A stretch of DNA of 64,000 bases, taken from contig NC_134758.1 in the NCBI RefSeq assembly GCF_050436995.1, positions 1,054,001-1,118,000 of the forward strand, read 5' to 3'. Of this stretch, positions 13,266-23,715 are shown one piece after another. The notes under the pieces were generated by a model. That model ran no database searches and was not told where the DNA came from. It was given only the letters and a program-made list of their open reading frames with translations. Made by a program: the position numbers and the translations under genes. Source of the DNA: Anticarsia gemmatalis. Taxonomy: Eukaryota > Arthropoda > Insecta > Lepidoptera > Erebidae. The stretch's first letter is position 1. Each line of letters begins with the position of its first letter.

Positions 13266-15189
13266 TAGAATAAAATAAAATACAAAATTTTGTATAAAAT
13301 AACTCTCTGAACGGAATAAGATGCTTAACTTAAAGCTGTAGTAGCTCTTGTTTATTTCAAAAATATATATCGCAATATGTACCATACATATCTATTAGAA
13401 ATAGGACTTGCAACTATTCGAATATTTGGGTTTTTTTTTGAGGGAATATTTGAACAGTATCCGAAGCTAGCCTCAATTGAAAGATGGGACTAAGTCCCAT
13501 TGGAACTCAGGCATTATATTTTACGAAATCATAAAAATATCCACAAGTTAAGTGTCCATAGTAATTCACTTACATAAAAGAAAAATCAATACGCTAAAAT
13601 ATAATCATATCACATAATACGGAACAAAAACACAAGCTCCATTAACTGCAATCAAAACTTACAAATCAAAACAACTGAAAATAACTTAAAAACCGCATAA
13701 CCCATATCTCACTTGGTATCACTTACGTAAGCGAGTAATAAGTTTAACGCAATCGGGCACTGAATCTCGGACCATGCGTCAGGACGCGCCCAGCTTTCGT
13801 AACCCGACACTGCTGGGGTTATCTGAGGATTAACGTTGTAACGTTTCGGGTTTATTTTAGGTATAATAAGGTTTAGCATAAGGTTATGTTGATATGAAAA
13901 TTCAATATGGTAATATTATGATTTTGTGTTCTGTTTCGGTATGTTGTTTAGTGTCATTGTTATGATAATACTATAATATAGGCTAGGCTGAGAAGATAAG
14001 GCATTCTTGGCGTATGTTAAATTCATACACCAACCCCAAAATGGTGGAATTTCGTAAAGAATGGTGGATTATTTCCAACAGGTTCGGAACAAAACTATGA
14101 GAAAATATTCCCATTTCCGTGATTCCTTAAAGTTAAGTATTATGTGAAAGAGATAATTTGTAGCTTCAATTGTTACTACAACAAAAATATTTCAAGGCGT
14201 ATTTTGCAGTCCAAATTATTGTTAAATATAAACTAAGCATAACTTGATAAAGCTCTAGTTACATAAATACAAAAGCCTATAAAAGTACTGCTCTGATTCA
14301 AGCCTTGGCTACGCAGCCTCTATAAAAACAACACCACAGAATATAATTTTACGAGCAATAAAGACAGCCATAAAGCACAAAGTTCACACTACAAACATTT
14401 CAATACAATGTTAGACAAAAAGATGAAATAATTACATAATTTATGTAATAACACAGTGTATATAGGTCGAGTGATGCGGCTACCAAATGCACGCATCGCC
14501 GGGGGCAGTGGTCGCTAGTTTTGTAAAGTAGATGGCAGTGTAATAGACGGAGCGATTAGCGGGAAACTAAGTGTATTTTATTTTTAATATACCTACTATT
14601 TGATATAGAAGGGGTGTTAGCCTATTGTAAATATATGTTTACAACGCTTTATAATTTAGAAAAGGATCTAGGGTTCAGAGAGTCACATTCTGAGAATCAA
14701 AATCTGGTTAAATTAAATATTATTGTTGTTTGTTGATCTTGTTATCTTCGAAATTAACCCTTGAAACGTTAATACGCTTGTTCCTCGTCAAAAATAAGCA
14801 TACTATAACTAAGGCTAACACAAGCAGATTAATTTTAAGTCAGATATTGGCAAAACTTTTAAAATGAGGTCTCAGCAGTAATACTGTTAACACATAATTC
14901 GACATTTTATCAAAAAAATATTATATCGTTTTTAAAAATAAATTCTAATCCGCTTAACCCGTCACTGCGGTGTACGGTCAAACCGTCCACCCGTATTATG
15001 CCGTGAGAACACAAACGACCATGGCACTTGCCACCGATCGCTCATTATCGAATGTGAACTATTGTTCGCTAGCGATAGCCTCTATTTGTAAGCGAATCGA
15101 TAGCGAATTGTTTGGCGAATGTCTGTCATTTATTACAAGTTTATCGTTTGCTGAGATTGTTAGGTTATTGCAACGGTTATATTAGTTAC

Positions 15190-15600
15190 CTCACTGCGCC
15201 AAGAGATCATGGGTTTGATTTTTGAATATGGTATGGTCAACAAGATCCTAGCGGTACCGGACCCGGCTGTACATTAGATGTATGTAAGTAAAAGTGTACA
15301 GAACTGTGCGGAAGATGTCTTTAAGGAATATATAGAGTTACTTGGTGTTTCGGAAGGCACGTTAAATTGTAGGTCCCGGTCGTCATTTTCAAAGATCTTT
15401 GACAGTCGTTAACAGTAGTGAGAAGTTTGAAAGTCTAATAACCGTCTTAACGAAGGGTATCGCGTTATTACCCAGGAAACTGGGTTCTGGAGGTCCAATA
15501 GGCAGTCGCTCTATGTAAAATACTGATATTCAGTTGCATCCAGTGAGACTGGAAGCCAACTCCACAATAGTAAGAAAAAACGTTAAGCTGATATAATATA
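15190..15600 (+). repeat. lepidopteran dispersed repeat (likely 3' end of a retroelement)
   Basis: The blocks cggaaggcacgttaaattgt, aggtcccggtcgtcattttc, actgggttctggaggtc, aataggcagtcgctct and gagactggaagccaactcc form a series I recognise as abundant in moth genomes. A second copy of its right end is in inverted orientation at 8072-8168. The part left of 15300 may belong to another element. Confidence 0.6.
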
Positions 15601-15679
15601 ATTTGAATTACTTTTGTATGAAATCTTCATTATATGCTTTACTTAACATAGTTTGTAAGGCTGAGTATGTTTTCTGAAT

Positions 15680-15840
15680 AGTGCTCAAAGGAACTAGGTC
15701 AATAGCCGAACGACCGCGCTACTCAAGTGTTTGCAGACTTCACATACCTAAGGCATACGGGTTTCCTCACCATGTTTTCCTTCGACATCAAAGCAAATAC
15801 CGATGTGAGGCTAGGATTAGAATTCAAACCTATTGTGCTA
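15680..15840 (+). repeat. lepidopteran dispersed repeat fragment
   Basis: The order gaacgaccgcgctactcaag, cttcacatacctaaggcata, ggtttcctcaccatgttttc, cttcgacatc, then a remnant gaattcaaacc, is a common lepidopteran repeat often ending in a tRNA-like segment. It is decayed here. Confidence 0.45.
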
Positions 15841-15984
15841 AATATTAGTTCAGTAGTTCTACCTAAAACTTGTCTATTAAATTATCGAAATCCATTTAGG
15901 TGACTTTTTTATTGTTGACATTAATTGTGAGCCTTAACCAAACCAGACCGACTGTAATGTAAAAAAATCTACAAGAATTTGAAA

Positions 15985-16045
15985 ACGATTATCCTTGCGC
16001 CTAACTTGGGAATCGAATCCGTCACGTCGTGATTGGTAATCCGAT
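15985..16045 (-). repeat. tRNA-derived SINE remnant, minus strand
   Basis: GGGAATCGAATCC (16008-16020) is a B-box on the minus strand, next to ctaacttg and gtcacgtcgtgatt, a context typical of insect SINE heads. The body is not recognisable. Confidence 0.4.
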
Positions 16046-16079
16046 GGACAAAAAAACCTTATGGGTGGTTAAGCTTATA

Positions 16080-16131
16080 TTAAAGTAGTTGAAAATTTTA
16101 AACTAAAGCAAAGCCGCGAGTTTCCCCTAGT
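16080..16131 (+). mobile_element. possible Helitron 3' terminus
   Basis: The sequence aaagcaaagccgcgagtttc followed by ccctagt resembles the conserved 3' end of lepidopteran Helitrons, where aaagccgcggg precedes CTAG and host T. The rest of the element is not recognisable. Confidence 0.35.
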
Positions 16132-18828
16132 TAATAAAATCATCAGATATAAACCATTAAAGGTGCATTGTTTAAAACAAACAGTCTAAATATGGTACGA
16201 TTGATCGCGAAACATGGCGTCCATTTGCCAAAGATTGATGTTTCGACACAATTGTGTCAAAATTAATAAATGTTAGCGATTGTTGTCTAAATATAGAATT
16301 ATTATGTCAAACCTACTTTTGTGATGGTTATGAATTAAACATTTTTTTAATAAGAATTGATTTTCTGAACTAATTTGTCTGGACGTCATATGTAATTGGC
16401 GAACTAATATTCAATTTATTTGCCAAATACTGACTGTGAATATTGGCTTTGATATTAACAACAAATGGAAATCAATACGAAATATCATACCAATTTATGA
16501 CATCAATCAAAACACATCCATCGGATAAGTGCAAATTAATTTTAGGATAGGCGCTTCCACCAAACTTTTCATACACTTATTGTCACTTTATTCATCATCT
16601 ACTCGTAGTGAAATCAGCTCTTACAATAAACAAACACACCTGGCCGTTAAACAACAAATATTGGAGGATCTCCGATATAATTTCCAAGAATATCTTGACC
16701 TCAAGCAAATAACATTATTACGCAGAATACTGAGGACTAACACATGAATCATTTAAACCACAGTGTTACACAATTTTTGGGTCAAAACGTGTCATTTTGA
16801 AACACAATACTTATTTTGACCGCACTCGCTTTGTAGGGTTAAAAACGTCATATTGTGGTGAATGTATGGGACATGATATTTTTGTTAAATAATGGAAGAT
16901 ACCGCATAACTTCACGACTGTGTTTGAAGGGCTGGGCTGTAATAAAGGTGTTTTGTAACACATGTCTTATTTTACAAAGGAAAGGTGTGGTGTTCTAGGT
17001 TTTGTGTGTCGTTCAAAACTCAATAAGGATACTATTAATATAAGTATAAACCTTTCGCCAGAACTACAAGACGTTATTTATCGCAGTATTTGAAACTTCA
17101 TTTGTCAATCAATTTACCGAAAATAATTTTGTTTGAAAAAAGACGAGTAGAAAAAAATCTGTTTCTAAAATCAATGTAATTTGTTCAATGCGAAACTATC
17201 CACGGCAACACTCCTGACGATCAATAAAACACCCAATCTAAACAATACAAATTATGCAGCGTTCTACAAACATTAAATACTAAAAGAAAAATGAACACAT
17301 TCCACAAAATCCGTTCACTATATCAAACCAATTTATATGATTAACGATACTAAAACGCGGTAAGATACTTGTACGTATAAATCTCCAAAAATATTATAAT
17401 TTTTCCATCAATAAATCTCTTCTAATCTTAATAAAACTTCGGCTAGTCGGCGGCATATTGTCATTGTACAAGAAAGTTATATACATATATTTATAGGTAT
17501 ATATTCATAGGCCGTGGGAACTTTTATATCGCCCACGCAAGTATCAAAATTCTTTGTGCATTTGTCATTTTAGATTTGCATTGTGATATATATCATTTGT
17601 GTATATTTTTATGAGGATAACGGTAGCATTTGTTAAGCCTAGGATTGGTACTGAAACAATGATTATTTTTTTGTTTTAATCTAAGTAAACTGATGAGCTC
17701 CTAAATATCTTCCTAGCTAAATTAATCAAGGCAGGAGTGTATATGTTTGTCTTCTTAAATTCGTATATTATAACGAAGTCATTCCATAAAAGTTCTTTTT
17801 TCTTTCAATAAAAAAATAGTATGTGGAGCGGAGTACCATAATTTTAATTTCCTAGCTATCATACTAAAGAATAAATTTAACTTCTGAAATAAATAACAAA
17901 GTTTAAAATTTTACCTATTTAAAAAGTAATGGTAAAATCGAACGCAAAATTTCTTACGTCATTATCACCAAAGAAAACTCAGAGTATCAAAATCGAATTT
18001 GCTAAAATGCACTAAACAACAAATCCACTGCATCACCAGTCATTTTCCGTTCTCACATTTCCATCGCTCAATCCATCTTCACCTGTCCTTTCAGTCGCCT
18101 TTCACTACAAGCCCTGACTGATAATGATACAAACTTGTAAATCATTCAGTCCTCGATCACTTAGGAAGACAAATAGCCCAGTTTATGAATCTTAAAGCAT
18201 TGTACTGAATTATTCTAGCGCCGGCGTGTGACTTTGCACACTTTATGTTTATCGGAAAGCATCTGTTATGTTTATATGTTTGAAATTATTGAGGGACAAT
18301 TGCAATTTGCAATATTGGTCGTAATAGGTGAAAATTTTACGTCTTTCTACAAGGAAAGTCACCTAAAGCATAGTCTTAGCTTCTACTTCTGTACTTACCA
18401 CCGAAGTGAAAAGGATGTAGAAAATATTTTTTCTACAGTTTTTATTTTATGATTTTGTATTTTTTTCAGATCATTCTTTGAAGCGTCAAAGCTTCCACAT
18501 GGCATTCAAAGAATAATAAACGACTAGTGGATTAGACATGTTTAGCGCGAACCCTCTAAAGAGAGATGACAGTTTGGTAGTAATTAAGCTAGATATCTCT
18601 TTATTTCAGAAAGCACATAAAAAGTAAATAACTGTAGATAAAATGTGCAAAAGTTTAAACAACTCAGGTTGGCGACAATACAAAAAAAAAACAAATTAAA
18701 TTCACTACTATATAATTATTACCTCAGTAATGAAACATAAATCAAAAAGATTACTCAATTCTGTGATTTAACAAGTAATTTGCATATGTCCGGTTAATCT
18801 GTGCATGTGTGGCCGGAGCTAAATTATG

Positions 18829-18845
18829 TGACGTCGTTAACGTCA
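18829..18845. promoter_or_regulatory. inverted CRE half-sites
   Basis: TGACGT and ACGTCA are separated by CGTTA, giving a 17-bp near-palindrome. A TCCGG/CCGGA pair lies just upstream (18788-18816). Confidence 0.25.
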
Positions 18846-19218
18846 ATCTTATTGTTTGATGTTGAAATTTGTATGGGAGGTATTTGTCTGAGGTTTTTAA
18901 AAAGTACTTTGAACCCGTGTATGGGATTTTAAAATATAAGATTTTTCTTTAACCTAATAAATAACTTAGATTTTAAAAATAGCAAAGTTTATCTCGTAAT
19001 AGCGGTAAAATCCTCCCCCAAAAACATTTGGATTTTCATGTTAGCGGTTCTTCTACCTCTTGACAAAATATGTGATTCCCATGCTGTTTTTCCCTTAAGA
19101 GAAAAAAAACACCTACTGAAATGCGTGTGAATAAACTAACCTCATTTTTTTAACACTGCCACAAGTATAACTGCTATAGAGTTACTAAATTTAGGCAACA
19201 GTTTGGAATATAGTCCCC

Positions 19219-19422
19219 GCAAGTGGCGCTGACAAGAAACTAAGCCACGCCCTTTTATAGTCGAGTAGTTTTTTATAGCAAATTACTTATCAAATCATTT
19301 GACTAGCCTTTCCCATCAACTCTTTCCATATAAGTAAATAATCGAAAACCAACAAAGCATCTGTTTTCCATAACCAATGATTTACTTACTAGTAGTGTCA
19401 TAACTAGAGGCGCCACCTGTCG
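19219..19422. promoter_or_regulatory. pair of CTCF-like motifs in convergent orientation
   Basis: GCAAGTGGCGCTG (19219-19231, forward) and AGGCGCCACCTGT (about 19408-19420, reverse) resemble the insect CTCF core (AGGTGGCGC). They lie about 2 kb upstream of the receptor exon. Occupancy cannot be judged from sequence. Confidence 0.3.
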
Positions 19423-20525
19423 GACAGATTTGAATACGTAATGAATGAGTGGGCTAATATCGCTAATTTATTTGTGCATTCTCATATTCGGTGGTATTTG
19501 GGTTCGGTTTTTATTTATGGGTGATAACTTAGGACTGTCTAATTGGTTTGATATAATCTTCCAAAATCGTATGTATTTGAACGCGATCTTTAAATTCTGA
19601 GTCACGCTAAAGTTAGAAATAAACATTTCTATTTTAAGGCAGTATTATTAGCGTTCACTCTATTTTTTTTGTTTGGTAGGTAAAAATAACTTTTGTAAAC
19701 ATACTCCGTGTAGCCCCACTCCCTCTTATTACTTTTTCACTCTTTACACCCATTAAACGTCATATTTTGTGCCCTATAAAAGCTACAGAAAGCGTCTTAT
19801 ACTGGGCAAAAAGGATTACAAAAAAGTCTCAAAAATGGCTAAATTACAAACCTAATTCATGAATCTTCGATTAGAGAGTAATCGAAGTCCGTTACATTCA
19901 CCTGCATATTAATCTTATTCCCATAGCATTCCGAAGCGAAACATTACACAACGACACAATAAAATGAAGAACTACTCATTATTAACCGAAACTGAACTTT
20001 TACATAAGAGACAAAAGCATATCTTTACATTTTATTTAAGTACAGTGCAATTACTTTGTGAAAAATGGACAATGCCCATTATATGATTATTTCGCATAAC
20101 AGAAGTAAATCGAGTCACGTACGAGAACGCAACGAGCTTCAATTAGAGAGCACAATCTGTATCGCGGCTCGCCCATAAGGAAGACAGACTTATCTGAAAT
20201 TTCTAATCTAGTGACTCACATACATGCGTTCGCGAAATTACCTCAATTTACTCGCCCCGAGTCAAAAAGGGCACTGTGTTTCATATTTCCTAACATTCAA
20301 GAAGCTCACAAACGTAGATGGAATACGTGACATATTTTTTCTAGCACAAATACCGGTTTCCTTACCATAAATGTTTATCTTTGGGTGTCGAAAATGTCTC
20401 GTTACAGTTTCTATGACATCTTGATTATTGTAATTTGTTGCGACCTTGTCTTTTATTTTTATCTTTGAATTCGTTAAGCTGATCACCCAGACGGATAAAA
20501 TTCTTTTCACAGAACAATTTTTCAC

Positions 20526-21265
20526 CGGATTTAATTTTAATTAAAACGCATAATTTCAGTTGAGCCTAATTAGAAAGTTAAATTTTATATTAAAATTCAA
20601 ATTCTCACGAGCGAGGAGAATGCAAACAATATGCGTACCGATAAACGTATATTGCATTCCAAAATATTGTTATAATCCGAAATAATGAGGCACGTCGTTA
20701 TTTACTGCTGAAAGTACAGCGAGGGAACGGCGGTACCGAGTGAAACTGTAGCACAATCACATATTTTACGCTTTTGTACGAGTTTAATTGAGTAAGAAGA
20801 GACCTGAGACCGCTCGCAGCGGGGTAACTTCCAAATTTATTTACAAAAAAATTCGCAAAAGACCCCCATTACTTACGTCTCGAGACGCAACAGTACCCGA
20901 GCGATGCTCACTTCTGTAATATTAAGTGTGAGATACGACCTTATTCGCATTGACCCAGATTTTAATACGCCTCGCACTGCTCTTTATGATGACTTTTTGA
21001 AAAATGTAATTTTTAATTCCGCGCAGGGACGGTCCAAATTGAATGGGCCCACGGATGATTCGTTTTAACTGTATCGCTTATAAATTGTTGTTTCTTATGC
21101 GATGCCGACGGAAGTCTGTCGATATTTTAAACTAAATTAATGCGGCCGTGTACGCCAAAATTGGCGCTGTCGTTTTCTGGAGAAAATCGTATGCCCTTTT
21201 TAATTTCCATTTTTTGCGTATATAATATCATATTCTGTTATGTGCGAATATAGATTTAATCTTTA
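20526..21265 (+). other. intron directly upstream of the receptor exon
   Basis: No coding sequence is visible. The stretch is less AT-rich than most of the window and has several CpG-containing segments (around 20700-20760, 20800-20900 and 21010-21180). That could mean conserved intronic regulatory DNA, but no specific motif cluster stands out. Confidence 0.3.
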
Positions 21266-21286
21266 ATATCGCTTTCTTTGTTGCAG
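21266..21286 (+). promoter_or_regulatory. 3' splice acceptor of the knirps-family exon
   Basis: A pyrimidine-rich stretch ending in ctttgttgcag lies immediately before the codon for the conserved Ser of the P-box (CK|SFFGR). Nuclear receptors often carry an intron near this point. The open frame reads a few codons back through the acceptor, but those codons are intronic. Confidence 0.85.
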
Positions 21287-22207
21287 AGTTTCTTCGGGCG
21301 GACGTACAACAACCTGTCGTCGATATCAGAGTGCAAGAACAACGGGGAGTGCGTGATAAATAAGAAAAATAGAACAGCTTGCAAAGCCTGCAGACTACGG
21401 AAATGTCTACTAGTCGGCATGTCAAAATCTGGTTCCCGATACGGTAGAAGATCTAACTGGTTCAAAATCCATTGTCTTCTACAAGAGCAACAGCAGCAAC
21501 ATATACAACATTTGCAGACCAGTAAATCGCCGCCTACTTTTAACTCATCACTAAATCCATCCTTCCTGCCTACTAATTTACTACCAGCTGCGGCCTTAGC
21601 AGAATACTATAAAAACTCAGAGAAGAGTCCATTCACTGAAGACGTGACGAGACAAAGCGTATCACCATCAGATTCTGGTGCATCATCAGCTGATCCCGAA
21701 GATGACAATAGTTCTAGAAGTACTAGTGGTCTTAGTATCTTTAGACCAGCGTCTTCTCCCTGCAGCGACAAAGATGTACGGTTACAAGCTATTAGAAATC
21801 AAAGTAAGGATAGAAAGCGGAAGCCTAACTTGCCGCCGTCTCCATTTGGAACAGTTTCTGCACCCCCAAGCTTTTCTCCTAGAAGTGCTCCATATTTACC
21901 GACGCCGCTTCAAACAATGAGAGCAGTACCGCCAGGAATCGCCTCATGGCAAACTAGAAATGGAGGAGACTTGCTTCTGCATTCGCCAGCTGTGGCCGGA
22001 GTAGCAGTGGACCAAGATCAACCCATAGATCTATCTATTAAATCTACTGCAGTCATCTTCAGAAGTCCGAAAAACGACGAAGTGAGTGACTCAGAGCCGG
22101 AGCTGAGCATCGACTTGAGTGAAGACAACAGTAAAGAAATTATGAAGAATCCTTTAGATCTTTCCCTGGTCCCAAAACGGACTGAAGAAGTACCTATGAC
22201 TGGTTGA
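21287..22207 (+). CDS. knrl: knirps-family nuclear receptor, terminal coding exon (knirps-related-like)
   Basis: This exon encodes the last 306 residues of a knirps-family (NR0A) orphan receptor, a nuclear zinc-finger repressor that lacks a ligand-binding domain. The start is a splice acceptor, ttgcag at 21281-21286, and the first codon (Ser) continues the P-box of zinc finger 1, so there is no start codon here. Counting that Ser as residue 1, zinc-finger 2 cysteines are C16, C22, C32 and C35 (C-x5-C-x9-C-x2-C). They are followed by a knirps box around residues 46-67 with GSRYGRRSNWFKIHCLL. A Gln-rich run follows. The remainder is Ser/Pro-rich and low complexity. PIDLSIK (246-252) and PLDLSLV (289-295) fit the CtBP-binding PxDLS consensus. 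The stop is TGA at 22205-22207. The residues YNNLSSISECKNNGEC resemble Drosophila knrl more than knirps or eagle, as judged from memory, so the family is certain and the paralogue is not. The exon for zinc finger 1 was not found in the window. Confidence 0.95.
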   Translation, partial: SFFGRTYNNLSSISECKNNGECVINKKNRTACKACRLRKCLLVGMSKSGSRYGRRSNWFKIHCLLQEQQQQHIQHLQTSKSPPTFNSSLNPSFLPTNLLPAAALAEYYKNSEKSPFTEDVTRQSVSPSDSGASSADPEDDNSSRSTSGLSIFRPASSPCSDKDVRLQAIRNQSKDRKRKPNLPPSPFGTVSAPPSFSPRSAPYLPTPLQTMRAVPPGIASWQTRNGGDLLLHSPAVAGVAVDQDQPIDLSIKSTAVIFRSPKNDEVSDSEPELSIDLSEDNSKEIMKNPLDLSLVPKRTEEVPMTG

Positions 22208-23715
22208 ATTCTTAGTATTTTTGCACATTTCCGTGCAGCCATGGTTTTCTATTTATATGTAAATACCTATTCTAGTATTCTTGTTAATACTCTGTCACGC
22301 CATACAGTATTTAGCTGATTACATTCCTTTCTTCTTGATTACCTGATCTTTTTACCATAACTAGTGTTAATTTAGTTTGTAACGAAAGTCATGGACTTAT
22401 AGATTTAAGTAGCGAAGCGGAGTGCTATAGAATAAATGAGAGGAATAACAAATTGTGATGTTATTTCGTTGTGTTTTTGGCATAGCTGTTAACAAAAAAA
22501 CTTTTGTTTTTTAGTTTGAAATGAAATCATAATTGTTTCCTACTTAAACTATTGAGCTAAAGCTATTTGAGGGCAAATATTTTTTGCTAGCTCTCTAGAT
22601 GTCTCAAATCCCTTTTTAATATTTTAATGTATCAAAATGTTGCACCCGCGTTAGCCAATTCAGTTAGAGTTTTTGTTTTTTTAAAGCTATGCCTAAACAC
22701 ATCCAACTATAGAAAGTGCCAGTGTATGTTTTACCATTTTTAGTTAATGTTTAATGGGATTAACGGCCAGTTAAAATGAAGCTCAAAATTTTAATGTACA
22801 AACTTAAGAGTCTTGTAAAAAATAGTTTTGTTTTATGTACTTATTAGTTAAGTATTTATTTCTTTAGTTCTTAGGCCAGTTTTGTATTGAGTCATTTTTT
22901 TATTTTTTTTTATTAAACAGTCAGTGACAAATGTCGTTGAGGGCATCCAAAATTTGAATGTGCTTAGTGACTTTTGGTGCCGATTGTACTTAAGTTTTTA
23001 GATAAGTTGTAGCGTAATTTTTATTTTGATATGCTTGTGTTATTATTTTGTTATTTTTTTTTTGTATTTTATTTGTTGAACGTCACATTCCTTAACGCTC
23101 ATTCCAATTTAAGTTTAGTTATATTCTGGTACCAGTTCGCTCGATTTTGAGTAAAGCTTAAAAGATATTGCTTTAATATATTTTATTTTCTTCCTTAATT
23201 CATTAATTTCTTGATGGGAAATCAAATACGAAATTATTATTTCAGTACTTTGTTAAAAACGGTGCCATGAAATTTCAATTATTCGTGGGCGTGCCTTAAA
23301 GCCATGAAATTGTTACAAATGCTACAATACTTGTAAATATACAAAATAACCTGTTATTTTGGGCAAATTTGTAAACAAAAGTTGTTCATAAAGTACAAGG
23401 CTTACATAAAATAAAAAAACTATTTTTATATTCAAATTTTACACTACACCCTTCCAATGTCAATAGTTTAGATCTGTTATACAAATTTTGTAAAATTAGT
23501 TTTTACAGATATTGTAAAAAGTACAATCACGAACAAAAATGATAAATATTTTTACAAAAGTAAGCCTAACGTACTGTTATCAATTTGAAACAAAATTCTT
23601 GTTATCAGTGTGATACGGTATTTTTTTAACTATGTGTTTACATTTTTTACGTTTATAAGTAAATTTTAATATATTTGAAAGAAAAAAATAATAAAAAGCG
23701 AATGCCTTTTATATT
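22208..23715 (+). other. putative 3' UTR of the knirps-family gene
   Basis: This is T-rich, stop-dense sequence after the receptor stop codon. Possible poly(A) signals are AATAAA at 22431-22436, ATTAAA at 22912-22917, AATAAA at 23410-23415 and AATAAA at 23690-23695. I cannot tell which is used, so the right end is a guess. UGUAAAUA, the Pumilio consensus, occurs at 22258-22265 and 23332-23339, and several ATTTA pentamers are present. These would fit an unstable, post-transcriptionally controlled developmental mRNA. Confidence 0.55.

Larger units (their letters stand above)
8991..15189. other. non-coding, motif-containing stretch
   Basis: No gene is seen. Items noted are three GTGATATAT(C) repeats at 9375-9442, a CTCF-like GGCGCCACC at 9884-9894, the CRE/octamer cluster at 12169-12220, Helitron fragments, and a cluster of CGATA-type words at 15060-15115 (GCGATAGC, ATCGATAGCG). 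Confidence 0.45.
16132..20525. other. non-coding, probably receptor intron
   Basis: AT-rich with stops throughout. A Pho/YY1-like ATGGCGTCCATTT lies near 16214, inverted CRE half-sites at 18829 and a CTCF-like pair at 19219-19422. Searching for a first-zinc-finger exon (GFHFGAFTCEGCK with a donor) found nothing. Confidence 0.45.

Noticed and set aside
14990..15185. Short gene around CGATA-rich sequence
   Set aside because: The 71-codon frame has no recognisable feature. CGATA words could be insulator-like, but the evidence is too thin.
21228..21465. Two minus-strand frames opposite the receptor exon
   Set aside because: Both are antisense shadows of the zinc-finger coding sequence.
21678..22242. 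Alternative-frame and antisense frames within the receptor exon
   Set aside because: They overlap the long, clearly conserved receptor frame and have no independent support.
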